IMG/VR virus record: IMGVR_UViG_3300046810_000191
Location: 1 to 20,283 of that record
Strand: one strand, 5' to 3'
DNA length: 20,283 nucleotides
DNA from: a virus
This document shows positions 1 to 5,274 of this stretch, piece after piece; the first letter of the stretch is position 1, and each line of letters starts with the position of its first letter. A model generated the notes under the pieces. The model was given only the letters and a program-made list of their open reading frames with translations. It had not been told where the DNA came from and ran no database searches. A program made the position numbers and the translations under genes.

Positions 1-4
1 AACC

Positions 5-1651
5 TCATCCAGTTCCCTCACCAGCAGCCGCAAGGCCAGCCGCAGCGTGAGCGGTCGCGGGAGCACGGAGTCGTCCGGCCCTGAACCCCGGCTCACCGAA
101 GAACGCCAGCCGGATACGGCCGTCATCCAATGCGCGCCGGCCAGTCGACTTCACCTTGTGCAGACGCACCGTCACGATCTTCCGGATCACCTCGCGTTTC
201 TGATCCATCGTGAGCCCCGGCTCCGCAGGTTGGTCCGCAGTCTGGGGGCGTCCGTTCCATACGAGGTCGGGATCGTTCGACTCCAGCATCCGGAGCAGCA
301 GTGGCGACACCCCCGTGAACGTCGTCAGCTTCTTCCGCTCCGTCTCCAGCTTCGGCTCCAGCCGCGACTCCATCGCCGCGAGCGAGCCCGCGGACAGTTT
401 GAACCGGCCGGTTTCCTTGTCGAATTCATGGGCCAGAGCGCGAGCTTCGGCGAGCTGCTCCTCGTAGGCGTTGATCAGCTTCTGTGTGGCGGCCGCCTTC
501 TCCTTGACCTTGTCGTCCGCCGGTACCAGCGCAGCCCGCGCCGTCTTCTTATCGCTGAACCAGTCGAGGACCGCTTCCTCGACGTAGGCGTCGAGCACGG
601 CCATGACGATGGAGGTATCGAACTTCTCCTTGCAGACCAGCGTCGTCTTCCGCACGCCACTCGGAGCGAGGTAGCGCAAGACCGCGTGGTCGCCGCACTC
701 GCCACACAGAGCGACGTACGACAGCAGGTGCTTCGGTTCGGTGCCGCGTTGCGTCCGGCGGGCTGGGTCGGTGAGCTTGGCCGTGACCCGGTTGAACATG
801 GCCCGGCCCTGCGGGGTGTCGAGTCCCTTGATCGGAGCCCACACGGCTGGGATGTACGTGGTCAGGTGAAGACGTTCACCCAGGTAGGCCCGGTTCAGCA
901 GCATCTGCCGGACCGCCTGCTCTTTCCACTCGCGACCGTCCGGGCGTGCCGCGTCCGTCTCGGAGCGCAGCCATCGCGTGAGGGCCCTGAGGGAGTGACC
1001 AGCGTCCATGCGCTCCAGGGCCTGGAGTACGTAGGTCCCGCGCACGGGATCTTCGGTCTGTCCCGTGCAGCGCTTGCGCCCGCTGACTGTCTGGTAGGTG
1101 CGGATGTAGCCGTAGATGGCTTTGCCGTGCGGCATGCCTGCCTGGGCTTGGGAGTTGGTGGTGCGGATGTTCCGGTCGCGGATGCCTTCGGCCTCGTCTT
1201 CGGCATCGATGGCGTGCATGGCCGTGGCCTTGCTGTCATCGCGTCGGCTGAGGTCGTAGATCTGGCCGTTGTAGCAGAGGAGGGTGCCGGTGTCCCGGCA
1301 TGCTTTCCGGAAGCGGACGTAGGCTTCCAGGTCCCTGTAATAGCGGGATGCTTCGAAGGCGATCACGATGCGTCGCACGCCCCGGGGAGGGGGCTCCTCG
1401 GTCATGGAGGCGATCAGAGCCTCGAAGTCGTCGCGGACCTTGCGGCCGTGGCGGCTGGCTGAGACGTCTGTGTCGTTGAACTCGCGGCGGATGCGCCAGT
1501 TGTGTCTGTTGCAGAGACCGCGCCCGTTGGCGAGTTGGTCTTCGACGGAGGCGCCGCTGCTTGTGGAGTCGTCGCTGTTGCGGCCGTAGAGCAGGGCTTC
1601 GAAGGTGACGCCGGGGATGACCAGGTGCAGGTATTCGGGCGCGTAGGGCAT
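5..1651 (-). CDS. int: Large serine recombinase (phage integrase)
   Basis: A 548-residue serine integrase that would carry out site-specific attP x attB recombination. The N-terminal resolvase domain has the Y-x-R-x-S motif (Y22, R24, catalytic S26 candidate) and the later E-x-S-R-x-x-R motif (E100, S102, R103, R106). The recombinase domain covers about 170-300. A zinc-ribbon region starts with CGEC (C316, C319) and continues to C340, followed by the usual LDAYVEEAVL helix. A charged coiled-coil insert spans about 383-445 and the C-terminus is Ala/Gly-rich. Length fits large serine integrases. ATG 1651 is the only reasonable start: an in-frame TAA lies just upstream. No Shine-Dalgarno is visible, so translation may be leaderless or weak. 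Oddity: the expected fourth zinc cysteine is not seen after C340 (sequence KEKFDTSI). The gene ends four bases from the window edge but is complete. Confidence 0.96.
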   Translation of the reverse strand: MPYAPEYLHLVIPGVTFEALLYGRNSDDSTSSGASVEDQLANGRGLCNRHNWRIRREFNDTDVSASRHGRKVRDDFEALIASMTEEPPPRGVRRIVIAFEASRYYRDLEAYVRFRKACRDTGTLLCYNGQIYDLSRRDDSKATAMHAIDAEDEAEGIRDRNIRTTNSQAQAGMPHGKAIYGYIRTYQTVSGRKRCTGQTEDPVRGTYVLQALERMDAGHSLRALTRWLRSETDAARPDGREWKEQAVRQMLLNRAYLGERLHLTTYIPAVWAPIKGLDTPQGRAMFNRVTAKLTDPARRTQRGTEPKHLLSYVALCGECGDHAVLRYLAPSGVRKTTLVCKEKFDTSIVMAVLDAYVEEAVLDWFSDKKTARAALVPADDKVKEKAAATQKLINAYEEQLAEARALAHEFDKETGRFKLSAGSLAAMESRLEPKLETERKKLTTFTGVSPLLLRMLESNDPDLVWNGRPQTADQPAEPGLTMDQKREVIRKIVTVRLHKVKSTGRRALDDGRIRLAFFGEPGFRAGRLRAPATAHAAAGLAAAGEGTG

Positions 1652-1674
1652 GCGTCGATGTTAGCGAAGTCTTG

Positions 1675-1720
1675 CCATCCCTAAATAGGCTTGTGGAGCC
1701 ACAAAGTGGTTTAGGGGTGG
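1675..1720. other. Candidate phage attachment site attP
   Basis: A concentric dyad centred on 1697.5. Inner arms TTGTGG (1691-1696) and CCACAA (1699-1704) flank a central AG. Outer arms CCCTAAA (1679-1685) and TTTAGGG (1710-1716) share that centre and extend to CCA/TGG with one mismatch, giving 46 bp. Serine integrases use sites of about 50 bp with inner and outer inverted repeats around a non-palindromic dinucleotide, often next to int. This matches in size, symmetry, centre and position, 24 bp upstream of the integrase start. It could instead be a regulatory dyad; no U-run follows on either strand, so an intrinsic terminator is less likely. The function is inferred; the symmetry is directly seen. 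Confidence 0.55.
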
Positions 1721-1953
1721 TTATTTGTTGGGTCCGGCTGGTCCGGCGGGGTGGCGTCGCAGACCTCGTCGACGAGCTCCAGCGTCTCGTAGAGGCGGAT
1801 GCGTAGCTGTTCGACGATCAGGATCAGGGACGCCGGCTCCAGCTGCGCAAGGTCCTCGGCCCGGAAGGTTTCCAGGTCGCGACGTGCGTAGTCGATCTGG
1901 GCCTTCTGGATGTCGGTCAGGCGCGCTGGTGGGCGTGGGGGGTCTTCGTGCAT
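1711..1953 (-). CDS. Small acidic helical protein upstream of integrase, function unknown
   Basis: An 80-residue protein with a predicted helical, charged middle (about residues 12-68: LTDIQKAQIDYARRDLETF, then LILIVEQLRIRLYETLELVDEV) and Pro-rich ends. I do not recognise the family. ATG 1953 is preferred because AGGTGA lies about 8 bases upstream; a GTG at 1965 would add four residues but has no good ribosome site. The gene is in the same direction as the integrase and probably shares its transcript. Its stop codon lies inside the right outer arm of the candidate attP, so integration at that site would remove or replace the last codons. A role in integration control is possible from position only. 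Confidence 0.6.
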   Translation of the reverse strand: MHEDPPRPPARLTDIQKAQIDYARRDLETFRAEDLAQLEPASLILIVEQLRIRLYETLELVDEVCDATPPDQPDPTNNHP

Positions 1954-2079
1954 GGGGGCTTTCACCTGATGCTGGGCGCGGGATGGTGGGGGCGCGCCAG
2001 GGTGGGCGGCCGATGCATGGGTGGCACAGCTAATTGTGTGTTCAATATTTGCACACGCGCAATGACAGTTAACTCACAT

Positions 2080-2093
2080 CACTCGAACGAGTG
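2080..2093. promoter_or_regulatory. Palindrome CACTCG-AA-CGAGTG, candidate operator
   Basis: Perfect 6-bp arms around AA in the divergent region. As RNA on the plus strand it could form CACTC-GAAC-GAGTG followed by TTTT, a weak terminator-like hairpin. Its place among two other palindromes favours a protein-binding site. Confidence 0.4.
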
Positions 2094-2111
2094 TTTTATT
2101 CGAAGTTGGTT

Positions 2112-2129
2112 GCGTTCTGGCCGGAACGC
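2112..2129. promoter_or_regulatory. Palindrome GCGTTC-N6-GAACGC, candidate operator
   Basis: Perfect 6-bp arms with GGCC exactly at the centre. The only break in the 18-bp dyad is a T opposite G pair. It lies 34 bp (centre to centre) from the palindrome at 2080 and 29 bp from the one at 2141, roughly three helical turns each. Confidence 0.45.
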
Positions 2130-2140
2130 GATCTCGCAAA

Positions 2141-2158
2141 TGTACCAACGATGGTACA
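2141..2158. promoter_or_regulatory. Palindrome TGTACCA-ACGA-TGGTACA, candidate operator
   Basis: Perfect 7-bp arms with a 4-bp spacer, 33 bp upstream of the GTG start of the small XRE protein. Size and symmetry suit a Cro/CI-type dimer site. The TGTACC half-site also occurs in the tandem repeats at 3523-3566. Confidence 0.5.
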
Positions 2159-2191
2159 GACAATGATCACGCCCGCCACCAGCGTGTATGC

Positions 2192-2425
2192 GTGCCCACC
2201 GATCCCCTGCCCGCCCGGGTACTCGCCCGCCGACAGGCCATCGGAGACCGCATCCGCGCCGCCCGGACTGAGCGGAAGCTCACACAGGAGAAGCTCGGCG
2301 AGGCGACGGGCCTGGACCGCAAGACAATCAACCGGATCGAGAACGGCGCGTACGCGACGCTCATCGACCACCTGATCCTCATCGCCGACGCCCTCGACAC
2401 CCCGCTCGTCGACCTCGTGAGGTGA
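2192..2425 (+). CDS. Small XRE/Cro-CI family repressor
   Basis: A 77-residue protein that is almost entirely a helix-turn-helix domain (about residues 13-76). The region IGDRIRAARTERKLTQEKLG, then TGLDRKTINRIENG, is the classic HTH_3 pattern, with the recognition helix around LDRKTINRIENG. It would act as a DNA-binding repressor in the cytoplasm. The start is GTG 2192; no clear Shine-Dalgarno precedes it. It is the only plus-strand gene on this side of the control region and is divergent from the small gene and int, the usual layout of a Cro/CI-type switch. The three palindromes upstream are its likely targets, including self-regulation. It ends in the left arm of a strong hairpin at 2422-2463. 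Whether it acts as a Cro-like or a CI-like regulator cannot be told. Confidence 0.88.
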   Translation: MPTDPLPARVLARRQAIGDRIRAARTERKLTQEKLGEATGLDRKTINRIENGAYATLIDHLILIADALDTPLVDLVR

Positions 2426-2490
2426 CCCGCCGCAAGCCCATCGGGAGCACTGCGGCGGGTCACGACGGCCACCGCTGACAAGCGGCCGTC
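2422..2490. terminator. Two consecutive hairpins between convergent genes
   Basis: The first hairpin has perfect 13-bp arms, GTGACCCGCCGCA (2422-2434) and TGCGGCGGGTCAC (2451-2463), and includes the stop codon of the repressor gene. The second pairs GACGGCC (2464-2470) with GGCCGTC (2484-2490). Neither has a U-run, which is common for Streptomyces terminators. They sit between the plus-strand repressor and the end of the minus-strand DUF397 gene and would serve both. Confidence 0.6.
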
Positions 2491-2545
2491 CTCATCCCAC
2501 AGCCGGGCGTGGGGCGGTCCCGGCAGTGGAACGTCTTGCAAGGGG

Positions 2546-2743
2546 TCAGGCGCCGAGCGTCCCCGCCCTCACGCCCTGGAGGAACGCGCCCCAAGCGTCG
2601 CCCGAGGCGGCTGCGGCGGGAATGCCGCGGTCCTTGGTGTCACGGAAGAACGCCCCGCCGGTGGTCTTGGCGACCTCGACGCAGGCCCCGTTGCCGCCGG
2701 AGTAACTGGACGTGGCCCAGGTGAGGTCGTCGGTGTTGTGCAT
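2546..2743 (-). CDS. DUF397 family protein
   Basis: A 65-residue protein with the DUF397 signature: W-x-x-SSYSGGNG early (about residues 9-18), ACVEVA, a FFRDTKDRG segment corresponding to the usual RDSKDP, and a C-terminal W-x-x-F-L helix. ATG 2743 is chosen because AAAGG lies 6 bases upstream; the open frame continues up to 2806 without support. In Streptomyces, DUF397 proteins (for example Scr2) are encoded next to WhiJ/Scr1-type HTH regulators, act as their small partners and affect development and antibiotic production. Here the likely partner is the 417-residue XRE protein at 3576-4829, separated by two small genes. A 13-bp hairpin lies between it and the upstream gene, so it may have its own promoter or be made at a reduced level. 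Confidence 0.88.
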   Translation of the reverse strand: MHNTDDLTWATSSYSGGNGACVEVAKTTGGAFFRDTKDRGIPAAAASGDAWGAFLQGVRAGTLGA

Positions 2744-2771
2744 GGTGCGCCTTTCAGTAGTTGTTCTTGAC

Positions 2772-2808
2772 GGGTGGCCGTCTGTCCCGTCGGACCAGAC
2801 GGCCACCC
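2772..2808. other. Strong hairpin upstream of DUF397 gene
   Basis: Perfect 13-bp arms GGGTGGCCGTCTG (2772-2784) and CAGACGGCCACCC (2796-2808) with an 11-base loop. It lies 28 bp upstream of the DUF397 start. No U-run follows on the minus strand. It could be a U-less terminator for the two genes upstream, an attenuator in the DUF397 leader, or an operator. Confidence 0.5.
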
Positions 2809-2913
2809 ACCCGCGGCGTCACGGTCTACCCAGCGCGCGCCGCGGGTTCACCGCTGCCGTTTGGCAACACAGGTCGGCAGCGGAGTCTTCAGTGGGGTAG
2901 AGACCGGGGGTCG

Positions 2914-3111
2914 TTATGACCACGTGCTCCCGGACGTGTCCGTGAGGCTGCGGCGGCCGTTGAAGCGGTCGACGTGCTTGCCGGCGTGACCGGGCCGGAG
3001 TGTGCAGCGGCCCGCCTTGCGCGGGTTCCGTGCCCAGCAGTAGCCCGCCGCCCGCCCGGCTGCGCGGGACTTCTCCTCATTGTCCGGGAACGCCGGCTTC
3101 CGCCCGCTCAT
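2914..3111 (-). CDS. Small Cys/His protein, possible zinc finger
   Basis: A 65-residue basic protein with C25-x10-C36-x5-H42-x3-H46, spacing that could bind one zinc ion; the core reads CTLRPGHAGKHVDRFNGR. Similar small proteins are familiar from actinophage and Streptomyces genomes, but I know of no established function. ATG 3111 overlaps the stop of the gene before it (ATGA, 4 bases), which sets the start and indicates translational coupling. A longer open frame runs upstream through the neighbour but is only its shadow. The C-terminus is Ser/Thr-rich. DNA, RNA or protein binding is possible. Confidence 0.7.
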   Translation of the reverse strand: MSGRKPAFPDNEEKSRAAGRAAGYCWARNPRKAGRCTLRPGHAGKHVDRFNGRRSLTDTSGSTWS

Positions 3112-3452
3112 GCGGCTGCCCTGCCCTGCTTGGCGAGCTGCTGGAGCGCGTGCCCCTGGTCGCAGCCCGGGGCGGAGTCCTTGCATGTGTGGCAGTCCTG
3201 GGTGTGGTCCAGGAGGGCCCGATACGCGGCGCGGCGGGTGCAGGCGCGGCAGCCGCGCGGGTACCAGGACACGGGCTCCCCGGCGCGGCTCGCGCTTTGC
3301 ACGCCAAGGTCGACCGCGGTCGCGGGCGTGAGGGCGATACCGTCCCACACGCAGGCCATCCCGCGGACCTGGTGCTCAGACAGTCCGGCGACGCCAGGGA
3401 TGGCTAACAGGTCGAGCACGCTGGCCTGGCTGGTGTGGGTTTCCGCTTGCAT
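3108..3452 (-). CDS. Small cysteine-rich protein, putative zinc-binding
   Basis: A 114-residue protein with two CxxC pairs, C68-x2-C71 and C87-x2-C90, followed by C97. An aromatic MACVWDG segment starts at 32 and a WYPRGCRACT core surrounds the first pair. This looks like a rubredoxin- or zinc-ribbon-style knuckle protein of a kind common in Streptomyces; the function is unknown to me. ATG 3452 has GGAGG about 9 bases upstream and is preferred to the internal Met32, which has no ribosome site. It is coupled to the next small gene by a 4-base overlap. It lies just past the terminator hairpin of the XRE regulator, so it probably has its own promoter in 3453-3515, although none is obvious. Confidence 0.75.
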   Translation of the reverse strand: MQAETHTSQASVLDLLAIPGVAGLSEHQVRGMACVWDGIALTPATAVDLGVQSASRAGEPVSWYPRGCRACTRRAAYRALLDHTQDCHTCKDSAPGCDQGHALQQLAKQGRAAA

Positions 3453-3515
3453 GTCTCACGCCTCCGCGGTCACGGTGATCCGTCTCACATCCGGGACCGT
3501 AAGGCGCAGCAGAAA

Positions 3516-3546
3516 GCCGAGGGGGTACACCTCCTACCCCCTCGGC
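3516..3546 (-). terminator. Intrinsic terminator of the XRE regulator gene
   Basis: Perfect 12-bp arms GCCGAGGGGGTA (3516-3527) and TACCCCCTCGGC (3535-3546) with a 7-base loop. On the minus strand the stem is followed by TTTCT. It lies 30 bases after the stop of the regulator gene. The same DNA holds one copy of the tandem repeat described at 3523-3566, so it may also be an operator. Confidence 0.65.
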
Positions 3547-3566
3547 CACGGGTACAGTTCCTACCC
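3523..3566. repeat. Two tandem palindromic repeats, candidate operator pair
   Basis: GGGTACACCTCCTACCC (3523-3539) and GGGTACAGTTCCTACCC (3550-3566) match at 15 of 17 positions. Each is itself a dyad, GGGTA-N7-TACCC, and the centres are 27 bp apart. Repetition of an internally symmetric unit suggests binding of a dimeric regulator. They lie between the XRE regulator and the small Cys-rich gene, where they could control the latter. Confidence 0.5.
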
Positions 3567-3575
3567 GCTACGTGA

Positions 3576-4829
3576 TCACACGGGCACACCCAGTTCCCGC
3601 GCCAGCCCCAACGCGTCATCCCGGACCATCCGCGGCCCCGACTTCACCAGCTCCGGCAGCACCGACCGGGTGTGCAAGTTGTACTGGATCGTCTCCGGAG
3701 ACTCACGGAACGCCTTCCCCAGCAGCGACACCGCGGCCGTGCCCTCCCCAAGCATTCCGTGCGCCCGGGCCGACTCGATCAAGTGGTACGAGCGGCGCGT
3801 CGCCGATGGAATCTGGCCCAGGTCCAGCGCGTCCGCAACCTCCAGCGCCTTCGCGGGCTGCATCAGATCGTTGTGCATGGTGATCGCGTACCCGTTGACG
3901 ATGCCCCGCCCGAAGACCAACCAGGGGTGCGCGTAGTCGTCACCGAGCTGGCGGGCAGCGTCGTCGGCCTTGTCCCAGTACCGCCACGCATCCCCCTGCT
4001 GGCCCGTCTTCGCGTACGACAGGGCCACCGCGAGATACAGCAGCCCGCGGCGGGCAATGTGTTCCGGGTCCTCTCTGTCCTGCAACAGGGCGGCGGCCTG
4101 CTCGGCGAGGTCGACGCGCGCCTCCGCGGCTTCTCCGGCGTCACGGTGGACGTGGTTCATGTACCAGGCGGCGGCCGCGATCGCGCGCGGGCTGTCCGCG
4201 TCCTGCGCAGCCGTCATGGCCCGGTCGCCGGTGAGGACGACGAGATCCGGCGCGGGCTGGAAGCTGAGGAACAGTTGAGCGAGGTGGTAGGTCTCCGCGA
4301 GCGAGACCAGCGCCCGCCGGCGCTCCGCCCCTTCAAGGGCGCGTGCCGCGTGCTGGGTGTCGGCGAGGAGGCTGGGCAGTAGGCCGACGATGCGGGTGCG
4401 GTTCCCCTCCACCGTCGTCCCGTGGTTGGTGCGGGGGTCGCTGTCGTGCCACAGCTTCCATGCGGTCCGCAGCCGGGCGGCGAGGATCTCCGCGGACTCC
4501 GGCTCGCGGTCGTCGGGGGCGAGCTGGTAGGTGGTGAGAGCACGCTTCACGGTCGGCAGGGCGCCGTGCTCCGCCTTCGTGTAGGTGGCGGCTGCGAGGC
4601 GTTCTTCGCCGGTGAGTTCGGCGAGGTCTTCGATGCCGAGGACGTGCGCGAGCCTGAGTAGTTTCGGGAGGCGGGGCATTCCGATGCGGCCTGTCTCGAT
4701 GGCTTTGACCCACTCGGCGGACTGGTCCATGAGGCCTGCGACGACGGCGCGGGTTTTCCCGGTGCGTAGGCGGGCGTGTTGGACGCGCTGGCCAAAGGTA
4801 GGGGGTGCGGTGTCGGTGTGCTCGGGCAT
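3576..4829 (-). CDS. XRE-family regulator with TPR-like C-terminal domain (WhiJ/Scr1-like)
   Basis: A 417-residue transcriptional regulator. Residues about 10-75 form a helix-turn-helix (TFGQRVQHARLRTGKT, then SAEWVKAIETGR as the recognition region). From about 95 to the end it is all-helical with TPR-like repeats, for example RRGLLYLAVALSYAKTGQQG then AWRYWDKADDAARQLGDD. Such regulators are common in Streptomyces and often pair with DUF397 proteins; one is encoded three genes downstream. The helical domain may bind that partner or a signal molecule. ATG 4829 has a GGAG about 7 bases upstream. A perfect 8+8 bp dyad begins 10 bp upstream of the start and is probably its own operator. The gene is divergent from a 59-residue gene and ends before a terminator hairpin. 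It could be a host-derived gene controlling lysogeny or host development. Confidence 0.9.
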   Translation of the reverse strand: MPEHTDTAPPTFGQRVQHARLRTGKTRAVVAGLMDQSAEWVKAIETGRIGMPRLPKLLRLAHVLGIEDLAELTGEERLAAATYTKAEHGALPTVKRALTTYQLAPDDREPESAEILAARLRTAWKLWHDSDPRTNHGTTVEGNRTRIVGLLPSLLADTQHAARALEGAERRRALVSLAETYHLAQLFLSFQPAPDLVVLTGDRAMTAAQDADSPRAIAAAAWYMNHVHRDAGEAAEARVDLAEQAAALLQDREDPEHIARRGLLYLAVALSYAKTGQQGDAWRYWDKADDAARQLGDDYAHPWLVFGRGIVNGYAITMHNDLMQPAKALEVADALDLGQIPSATRRSYHLIESARAHGMLGEGTAAVSLLGKAFRESPETIQYNLHTRSVLPELVKSGPRMVRDDALGLARELGVPV

Positions 4830-4838
4830 ACTGGACTC

Positions 4839-4863
4839 CGTTCTGACCTAGACACTCAGAACG
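4839..4863. promoter_or_regulatory. Dyad CGTTCTGA-N9-TCAGAACG, candidate operator of the XRE regulator
   Basis: Perfect 8-bp arms (4839-4846 and 4856-4863) immediately upstream of the ribosome site of the 417-residue regulator. The position suits autoregulation by that protein. No clear -10/-35 pair could be assigned. Confidence 0.55.
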
Positions 4864-4897
4864 CTACTCCCCCTCCGCGTGGGGGATATGGCGGTTG

Positions 4898-4934
4898 CGC
4901 CCCCTGTTCGGCCTGCGGGCCTGTTCAGGGGGCG
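4898..4934. other. Inverted repeat in the divergent intergenic region
   Basis: CGCCCCCTG (4898-4906) and CAGGGGGCG (4926-4934) are perfect 9-bp arms. Inside them CCTGTTC occurs twice as a direct repeat (4903-4909 and 4920-4926). No U-run follows on the plus strand. It could be an operator for the plus-strand gene at 4969. Confidence 0.4.
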
Positions 4935-4968
4935 TGCCTATGTCCGCAGTGGCCCGTAGGCTTGTCTC

Positions 4969-5148
4969 ATGTCCCCCACCCCTCTGCCTAGCGGCGCTGT
5001 GCGGCCTGCTGCGGTCGTGAATGAGGACATCCGCGCCCTGTGGCCGCGCGCGCGGGCGGAGCTCACCGCGGAGGAACGCGAGGCGTACGAGCGGCTGTTG
5101 GTGGAGTGGGCGGCCGCGGTCCGGGCCGAGGTCGTCGAGGCCGCGTAG
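4969..5148 (+). CDS. Small helical protein, conserved Streptomyces type
   Basis: A 59-residue protein starting MSPTPLPSGAV and continuing as an acidic helix: EDIRALWPRA, LTAEEREAYERLLVEWAAAV, then a VVEAA end. The pattern LTxEEREAYERLLVEW is familiar from small Streptomyces proteins encoded near XRE regulators; the function is unknown. ATG 4969 follows GTAGG by 8 bases. A TAGGCT (4957-4962) seven bases before the ATG could be a -10 box, in which case the mRNA would be nearly leaderless. The gene is divergent from the XRE regulator and probably shares its control region. A strong plus-strand terminator lies about 100 bp downstream. Confidence 0.65.
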   Translation: MSPTPLPSGAVRPAAVVNEDIRALWPRARAELTAEEREAYERLLVEWAAAVRAEVVEAA

Positions 5149-5160
5149 AACTTCGCTGAA

Positions 5161-5178
5161 CTCCCCAGCCGTGGGGAG
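5161..5178. other. Small hairpin CTCCCC-N6-GGGGAG
   Basis: Perfect 6-bp arms (5161-5166, 5173-5178), 12 bases after the stop of the 59-residue gene. The rest of the space from 5179 to 5245 has no recognised feature. The whole stretch to 5274 would be a structured 3' untranslated region, or a small RNA if it has its own promoter. Confidence 0.35.
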
Positions 5179-5245
5179 AAATCCCGGCGCCCCTCCGCTA
5201 CCGTCGGGGTGCTGACGTTGCACCGTGGCCGGTCCGTACAGCAGT

Positions 5246-5274
5246 GCCCCCGGGGTGGTGCCCGGGGGCTTTTT
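5246..5274 (+). terminator. Strong intrinsic terminator, plus strand
   Basis: Perfect 9-bp GC stem GCCCCCGGG (5246-5254) / CCCGGGGGC (5261-5269), a 6-base loop and TTTTT (5270-5274). It ends plus-strand transcription from the 4969 gene. The late operon ends convergently at 5274, and the same stem may slow minus-strand polymerase, although no U-run follows in that direction. Confidence 0.8.

Larger units (their letters stand above)
1966..2191. promoter_or_regulatory. AT-rich divergent control region (candidate genetic switch)
   Basis: This 226-bp gap separates the minus-strand integrase-side genes from the plus-strand repressor gene. The part from about 2030 to 2165 is clearly AT-richer than the rest of the window. 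It holds three strong palindromes (2080-2093, 2112-2129, 2141-2158) and a looser GTGTG-N11-CACAC dyad (2036-2056). On the minus strand TTGCGC and CACAAT, 18 bp apart (about 2039-2062), are a weak promoter candidate for the small gene and int. No convincing consensus promoter was found on the plus strand. It probably contains both promoters and repressor operators. Confidence 0.6.

Noticed and set aside
47-1462. Long plus-strand open frame opposite the integrase
   Set aside because: Composition is Arg/Val/Leu-rich without domain pattern; it is the antisense shadow of a clear serine integrase in GC-rich DNA.
1679-1716. Dyad considered as an intrinsic terminator
   Set aside because: The inner stem is only 5-6 bp with a tiny loop, the outer arms are separated by a mismatched 5+5 stretch, and no U-run follows.
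2096-2541. Minus-strand frames (91 and 124 codons) over the small XRE gene
   Set aside because: They cover the plus-strand helix-turn-helix gene and its operators, with no ribosome site or known pattern.
2744-2806. N-terminal extension of the DUF397 gene
   Set aside because: The added 21 residues overlap the hairpin, look unlike the family and have no ribosome site; ATG 2743 has AAAGG.
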